Shown one piece after another: positions 59,661 through 64,000 of a stretch of 64,000 bases of DNA. Positions within the stretch are counted from its first letter, which is position 1; the number at the start of each line of letters is the position of its first letter. Position numbers and translations under genes: made by a program. The notes below the pieces were generated by a model, which was given only the letters and a program-made list of their open reading frames with translations, was not told the origin of the DNA and searched no databases. Source of the stretch: Streptomyces monashensis (lineage in GTDB: Bacteria > Actinomycetota > Actinomycetes > Streptomycetales > Streptomycetaceae); NCBI RefSeq assembly GCF_001866665.1, contig NZ_MLYO01000045.1, forward strand, positions 62,001 through 126,000, written 5' to 3'.

Positions 59661-61330
59661 GCCGGTCGGTCCTTCGTGTCTGTGCTGTCCACGGCCCGCG
59701 AGACGGAGGCGACCGTCTCGGGGTCGAGGTCGAACAGGGTGCGCAGCGCGTCCGCGTACCCGGCGCCGCCGGGCTCGGCCGCGAGCTGCTTGACCCGTAC
59801 GGTCGGCGCGTGCAGCAGCTTGTCGACGACCCGGTGCACGGCCTGGCGGATCTCGCCGCGCTGGCGGTCGTCCAGGTCGGGCAGCCGGCCGTCGAGCCGC
59901 GCGATCTCTCCGGCGACGACGTCGGCGGCCATGGTGCGCAGCGCGACCACGGTCGGCGTGATGTGCGCCGCCCGCTGTGCCGCGCCGAAGGCCGCGACCT
60001 CGTCGGAGACGATACGCCGGACCAGGTCCACGTCGGCCGCCATCGGAGCGTCCGCCGAGGACTCCGCGAGCGATTCGATGTCGACCAGCCGCACCCCGGC
60101 CAGCCGGTGCACGGCCGCGTCGATGTCGCGGGGCATGGCCAGGTCGAGGAGGAAGAAGAAGGGCGCGGGACGCTCGGCCGGCGGCTCGGGCTTGCGCCGC
60201 TCGGGGATCCGGCCGACCGTGGCGACGGTCGCGGCGAGCGCGGTGATCAGCTCGGCGTCGGCCTCGGGGCTGCGGCGGCCGGGACGCTCGATGGTCCCTC
60301 CCGCGACCCAGGCCGCGTGCTGCTCCAGGGTGGCCGCGTCCAGGCCGGCCACGGCGGCCTCGCCCATGACGGAGAAGCCGGTCGATGCGGCGGCCAGGTC
60401 CAGCGGGCAGCTCTCGTCGCCGGCGGGCGGCAGCGGGGCCCTGGGGTGCACCGCGGTGAACCCGGTATCGGCGACGGCGGGCTGCCCGGTGCGGCCCTCG
60501 ATCGCCTGCGCGACCGCTTCCGCCGTGAGCACCAGGCCCGTCGCCCCGGTACAGGAGACGACGACGTCGGCACGTGTCAGCTCGCCCGGCACGGCGCTCA
60601 TCTCGACCGCGCGCGCGGTGGCCGCGTTGTCGTCGGCCTCGGTCAGTATCTGCGCGAGGCGCTCGGCGCGCTCGAAGGTGCGGTTGGCGACCACGACCTC
60701 GGCGACCCCGGCCCGCGCGAGCGTGGCGGCGGCCAGCGAGGACATCGACCCGGCGCCGATGACCAGGGCCCGCTTGCCGCGCGCCCAGGCCGGGACGTCC
60801 GCGGCGGCGGCCAGCTGCTCCAGGCCGAAGGTGACCAGGGACTGGCCCGCGCGGTCGATGCCGGTCTCGGAGTGGGCGCGCTTGCCGACCCGCAGCGCCT
60901 GCTGGAACAGGTCGTTCAGGAGGCGGCCCGCAGTGTGCAGCTCCTGCGCCTTGGCCAGGGAGTCCTTGATCTGGCCGAGGATCTGCCCCTCGCCGACGAC
61001 CATCGAGTCCAGCCCGCAGGCCACCGAGAACAGGTGGTGGACGGCCCGGTCCTCGTAGTGCACGTAGAGGTAGGGGGTGAGCTCCTCCAGGCCGACGCCG
61101 CTGTGCTGGGCGAGCAGCGTGGACAGCTCGGCGACACCCGCGTGGAACTTGTCCACGTCGGCGTACAGCTCGATGCGGTTGCAGGTGGCGAGCAGCGCGG
61201 CCTCGGTGGCGGGCTCGGCGGCGACCGTGTCCTGGAGCAGCTTGACCTGGGCGTCCTGGCTCAGCGCGGCCCGCTCCAGCACGCTCACCGGCGCGCTGCG
61301 GTGGCTCAGTCCGACGACGAGGAGGCTCAT
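59657..61330 (-). CDS. hemA: Glutamyl-tRNA reductase
   Basis: This 557-residue enzyme reduces Glu-tRNA to glutamate-1-semialdehyde, the first committed step of the C5 pathway. LLATCNRIELY has the catalytic Cys50; GEGQILGQIKDSLAKA and LVIGAGSMSSLAAATLARAG (NADPH domain) and a C-terminal dimerisation helix are seen. A Pro/Arg-rich and Ala-rich insert (about 310-410) makes it longer than most bacterial HemA proteins, as is usual in streptomycetes. ATG 61330 overlaps the rex stop (ATGA). Confidence 0.97.
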   Translation of the reverse strand: MSLLVVGLSHRSAPVSVLERAALSQDAQVKLLQDTVAAEPATEAALLATCNRIELYADVDKFHAGVAELSTLLAQHSGVGLEELTPYLYVHYEDRAVHHLFSVACGLDSMVVGEGQILGQIKDSLAKAQELHTAGRLLNDLFQQALRVGKRAHSETGIDRAGQSLVTFGLEQLAAAADVPAWARGKRALVIGAGSMSSLAAATLARAGVAEVVVANRTFERAERLAQILTEADDNAATARAVEMSAVPGELTRADVVVSCTGATGLVLTAEAVAQAIEGRTGQPAVADTGFTAVHPRAPLPPAGDESCPLDLAAASTGFSVMGEAAVAGLDAATLEQHAAWVAGGTIERPGRRSPEADAELITALAATVATVGRIPERRKPEPPAERPAPFFFLLDLAMPRDIDAAVHRLAGVRLVDIESLAESSADAPMAADVDLVRRIVSDEVAAFGAAQRAAHITPTVVALRTMAADVVAGEIARLDGRLPDLDDRQRGEIRQAVHRVVDKLLHAPTVRVKQLAAEPGGAGYADALRTLFDLDPETVASVSRAVDSTDTKDRPA

Positions 61331-62127
61331 GCCGGCATCACGGCGGGTACGTCCCCGTCGGGTCCCTGGTCGGCGGATGCGGCAGGCGCGGCGGCCGCTG
61401 CCGCTTCGCGGGAGGCGGCAGCGGGCTGCGCGCCGTCGCCCGCGGCGGTCTCCAGGGCGGGCTCCTCGCCGGCCTTGCGCTGCTCGTGGAAGGCGAGGAT
61501 CTGGAGTTCGATCGAGAGGTCGACCTTGCGTACGTCGACGCCGTCCGGGACGGACAGCACGGTCGGCGCGAAGTTCAGGATGGAGGTGACCCCGGCGCCC
61601 ACGAGCCGGTCGCAGACCTGCTGGGCGGCGCCGGCCGGGGTGGCGATGACGCCGATGGAGACCCCGTTGTCCTCGATGATCTTCTCGAGGTCGTCCGTGT
61701 GCTGCACCGGGATGCCGGCGACGGGCTTTCCGGCCATCGCCGGATCCGCGTCGATCAGCGCGGCCACCCGGAACCCACGGGAGGCGAACCCGCCGTAATT
61801 GGCCAGCGCGGCGCCGAGGTTACCGATACCGACGATGACAACCGGCCAGTCCTGGGTCAGACCCAGTTCACGGGAGATCTGGTAGACGAGATACTCGACG
61901 TCGTAGCCGACACCGCGCGTTCCGTACGAACCCAGGTACGAGAAGTCCTTGCGCAGCTTGGCGGAGTTGACCCCCGCCGCGGCCGCCAGCTCCTCGGAGG
62001 AGACCGTGGGTACCGAGCGCTCCGACAGCGCGGTCAGCGCGCGGAGGTACAGCGGAAGCCTGGCGACGGTGGCCTCGGGAATCCCTCGGCTACGGGTCGC
62101 CGGTCGGTGTGTTCGGCCAGTTGCCAC
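61327..62127 (-). CDS. rex: Redox-sensing repressor Rex
   Basis: This 266-residue repressor senses NADH/NAD+. It has a winged helix (about 14-80: SEELAAAAGVNSAKLRKDFS, YLGSYGTRGVGYDV) and a Rossmann domain with VVIVGIGNLGAALANY and ATPAGAAQQVCDRL. The C-terminal tail after about residue 235 is Ala/Gly-rich and variable. GTG 62127 has GGAG upstream. It is first in the rex-hemA-hemC-hemD operon and 78 bp from a consensus operator, so autoregulated. Confidence 0.98.
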   Translation of the reverse strand: MATGRTHRPATRSRGIPEATVARLPLYLRALTALSERSVPTVSSEELAAAAGVNSAKLRKDFSYLGSYGTRGVGYDVEYLVYQISRELGLTQDWPVVIVGIGNLGAALANYGGFASRGFRVAALIDADPAMAGKPVAGIPVQHTDDLEKIIEDNGVSIGVIATPAGAAQQVCDRLVGAGVTSILNFAPTVLSVPDGVDVRKVDLSIELQILAFHEQRKAGEEPALETAAGDGAQPAAASREAAAAAAPAASADQGPDGDVPAVMPA

Positions 62128-62204
62128 GGTGCTCCTGCGGGTAGAGCGGGGCTGTAGGCGGTCATACGTCCCCAGACCGCCCCCTCGCATGCAGGCTATG
62201 TCTT

Positions 62205-62220
62205 TGTGAACGCGTGCACA
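62205..62220. promoter_or_regulatory. Rex operator
   Basis: TGTGAACGCGTGCACA, a near-perfect match to the Rex operator TGTGAACGCGTTCACA (one mismatch), sits in TTTGTG...CACAAA context 78 bp upstream of the rex start. Rex would repress rex-hemACD when NADH is low relative to NAD+. Confidence 0.93.
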
Positions 62221-62407
62221 AAGATGGTGTCCGATTTGCCCGGCAGAAGTGACCGGGGTCACGCAATCGGAGCGCCCTCGACGGGAACCGGCGCACGCCC
62301 GCGCGCGTTCCTTCGGTATTGGGGGCAAAATCGCACACTCTCCTCACAATTCCCGCCCCCGAGACCAAACCGCCGTCGATCCTAAGCGACTTTCGGGCCG
62401 GTTTGGA

Positions 62408-62683
62408 CTAGTCGGTCAGTGCCCGGCGCAGTCGCTCCTCGTTCACGCGCCAGAAGGTGTGCTGTTCACCGTCGACGAGTACGACGGGGATCTGCTCCCA
62501 ATACTGGTCGTGCAGCGCCTTGTCCCGGGTGATGTCCTTCAGCTCGAAGGGCACCCCCAGATCGCCGGACACCTTCTCGATCACCTGCTGGGCGTCGTCG
62601 CACAGATGGCAGCCCGGCTTGCGGATGAGGGTGATCAGCCGCTCGTGCGGGGCGGCGGCCTTGCGCCGGAAGAGAGGACTCAT
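62408..62683 (-). CDS. Glutaredoxin-like (DUF836) protein
   Basis: This 91-residue thioredoxin-fold protein has ITLIRKPGCHLCDDAQQVI, a CxxC active site near residues 25-28, and IPVVLVDGEQHTFWRV with the cis-Pro. ATG 62683 is used; ATG 62692 would add three residues. It may reduce disulfides with mycothiol or thioredoxin. Divergent from the HAD-IB gene and convergent in direction with rex-hem (all on minus). Confidence 0.88.
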   Translation of the reverse strand: MSPLFRRKAAAPHERLITLIRKPGCHLCDDAQQVIEKVSGDLGVPFELKDITRDKALHDQYWEQIPVVLVDGEQHTFWRVNEERLRRALTD

Positions 62684-62797
62684 ACCGGCCATTCTCCCGC
62701 CCCTCCCCCGCCCCCTTAACGGCCCGGTAGCGGAGAGTTCACACCCTTCCAACCTCTCGACTCCGGAAGCACCGAACAAACTGGCTATGCTCACGAC

Positions 62798-63736
62798 ATG
62801 GCCGCTCTCGGATGGCTCACTCCCCGTAGGCGCTCCGCCACGGCGCGGAGCGTGTTGGCAGGCGAGGCCTCGGCGGAGGCCGCCCGCAAGTCCTCGCAGG
62901 AGGCGCAGGAGGCGCAGGAGGCCCCGCCGGGCGCACCGGAGGAACCGGAGTTCCCCGTCATCGGCGACACCAGGGCAGCGGCGTTCTTCGACCTCGACAA
63001 CACCGTGATGCAGGGCGCCGCGCTGTTCCACTTCGGCCGCGGCCTGTACAAGCGGAAGTTCTTCGAGACCCGCGACCTCGCCCGGTTCGCCTGGCAGCAG
63101 GCGTGGTTCCGGCTGGCCGGCGTCGAGGACCCCGAGCACATGCAGGACGCCCGCGACTCGGCGCTGTCGATCGTCAAGGGCCACCGGGTCGCCGAGCTGG
63201 AGTCGATCGGCGAGGAGATCTACGACGAGTACATGGCCGACCGCATCTGGCCCGGCACCCGCGCGCTCGCCCAGGCCCACCTGGACGCGGGCCAGAAGGT
63301 CTGGCTGGTCACTGCGGCCCCGGTGGAGATCGCCCAGGTGATCGCCCGCCGCCTCGGCCTCACCGGTGCGCTCGGCACGGTCGCGGAGTCGGTCGACGGC
63401 GTCTACACCGGCAGACTGGTCGGCGAGCCGCTGCACGGCCCGGCGAAGGCGGAGGCGGTCCGCGCACTGGCCGCCGCGGAGGTCCTGGACCTGGCCCGCT
63501 GCGCCGCGTACAGCGACAGCCACAACGACATCCCGATGCTCTCCCTGGTCGGCCACCCCTACGCCATCAACCCGGACGCCAAGCTCCGCAAGCACGCCCG
63601 CGAGAAGGACTGGCGCCTGCGCGACTACCGCACCGGGCGCAAGGCCGCGAAGGTGGGCATCCCCGCCGCGGCCGGCGTCGGCGCGGTCGCCGGCGGCACG
63701 GCGGCCGCCATCGCGATCAGCCGACGGCGCCGCTAG
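62798..63736 (+). CDS. HAD-IB family phosphatase (SerB-like)
   Basis: This 312-residue protein has a low-complexity N-terminus, then AAFFDLDNTVMQGAALFHF (HAD motif I, catalytic Asp near 64), WLVTAAPVEIAQVIARRLG (motif II), GPAKAEAVRAL (motif III Lys) and AYSDSHNDIPMLSLVG (motif IV). The C-terminal tail is hydrophobic (PAAAGVGAVAGGTAAAIAIS) ending in RRRR, a likely membrane anchor. Substrate unknown; SerB-like phosphoserine or phospholipid phosphatase is possible. Confidence 0.93.
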   Translation: MAALGWLTPRRRSATARSVLAGEASAEAARKSSQEAQEAQEAPPGAPEEPEFPVIGDTRAAAFFDLDNTVMQGAALFHFGRGLYKRKFFETRDLARFAWQQAWFRLAGVEDPEHMQDARDSALSIVKGHRVAELESIGEEIYDEYMADRIWPGTRALAQAHLDAGQKVWLVTAAPVEIAQVIARRLGLTGALGTVAESVDGVYTGRLVGEPLHGPAKAEAVRALAAAEVLDLARCAAYSDSHNDIPMLSLVGHPYAINPDAKLRKHAREKDWRLRDYRTGRKAAKVGIPAAAGVGAVAGGTAAAIAISRRRR

Positions 63737-64000
63737 CCGTACCGGCGCCCGTCAGCCCTACCGACGTCCGTCGCCGAGCCGCGCCGTCACCGAGAGCCGC
63801 ACCCGTCACCCGGCCGCGCGCCCGAATTATGCCGCGGCCATTTCAACACGCCCTGTACCTCACCGAAACAGGCCTGTTTTCGATCAACAACCGATCAAGA
63901 TACGGCACTTGATAGGACGTCAATGGGTAACAGAAGCGACGCAATCGATGATTTGAGCAACTCGGTGTAGCAGTGCCTGCACGAAGCGTTATTCTCCTCA
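63737..64000. promoter_or_regulatory. Non-coding end region after the HAD-IB gene
   Basis: From about 63840 the sequence turns AT-richer than the rest of the window (CAACAACCGATCAAG, GATTTGAGCAACTCGG), as in leader regions of developmental genes in streptomycetes. No gene starts in the window. In S. coelicolor the rex-hem neighbourhood is followed by the sigma factor gene bldN, so this may be its upstream region; that is inference from synteny. Confidence 0.45.

Overview
The window reads as a piece of a Streptomyces (or very close actinomycete) chromosome. Coding DNA is very GC-rich with G/C in nearly every third codon position, GTG/TTG starts and 1-4 nt stop/start overlaps are common, and the gene content is typical: a rex-hemA-hemC-hemD operon with a Rex operator, a class I (archaeal-type) lysyl-tRNA synthetase, DUF2637, DUF3558 and DUF4232 proteins. 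No tRNA, rRNA or CRISPR array was seen.

Layout. (1) 1-6.15 kb, core: cytochrome c maturation genes (resB partial, ccdA, resA), a deacetylase-like lipoprotein, a histidine phosphatase overlapping hemL, and a 143-residue conserved protein of unknown function. (2) 6.1-27.55 kb, an integrated mobile element of about 21.4 kb. It is bounded by a 41-bp perfect direct repeat (6114-6154 and 27510-27550) that is the 3' end and stop codon of the 143-residue protein gene, so the host gene is rebuilt by the insertion. Just inside both ends lie pairs of the 9-mer AGGGCACAT at 11-bp spacing, probably integrase arm sites. The backbone is a tyrosine integrase, an XRE regulator, an excisionase-like protein, a DUF3631 ATPase, an SpdB/DUF2637 membrane protein, MobC and a relaxase. 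No FtsK/TraB translocase is present, so it looks mobilizable rather than self-transmissible. Cargo: an unfamiliar six-gene set (HAD protein, methyltransferase, kinase-like protein, unknown protein, HTH-TPR regulator, Nudix hydrolase); a two-part arsenic island (arsI, arsO, arsR, arsN1-like; then aquaglyceroporin, second arsR, arsC, with a decayed flavoprotein); a lone predicted PD-(D/E)XK nuclease; and a DUF5131-tcmP pair beside the right end.

(3) 27.7-46.4 kb, core: a secreted protein, an NfeD-like/flotillin pair, a lysX/MprF-type lysyltransferase lacking its synthetase domain, a two-component system, an LLM flavin oxidoreductase whose flavin-reductase partner is a pseudogene, a quinone reductase/HxlR divergent pair, a YnfA-like protein, an SDR, a wrecked LAGLIDADG endonuclease gene next to rtcB, two DUF3558 lipoproteins and a chromosomal DUF2637 protein. 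(4) 46.4-54.7 kb: lysS and argS (divergent), a WYL regulator divergent from a VOC protein, a polytopic membrane protein, a DUF4253 protein and a frameshifted DUF4232 lipoprotein. (5) 54.7-64 kb: tetrapyrrole biosynthesis (hemB; rex-hemA-hemC-hemD under a Rex operator), a secreted phospholipase D-like protein, a glutaredoxin-like protein and an HAD-IB phosphatase.

How it fits together: hemA, hemL, hemB, hemC and hemD cover glutamyl-tRNA to uroporphyrinogen III, and Rex ties part of the pathway to the NADH/NAD+ ratio. A weaker Rex-like site at the start of resA hints that cytochrome c maturation could share that control. The element adds arsenic and organoarsenical resistance and several candidate defence or immunity genes.
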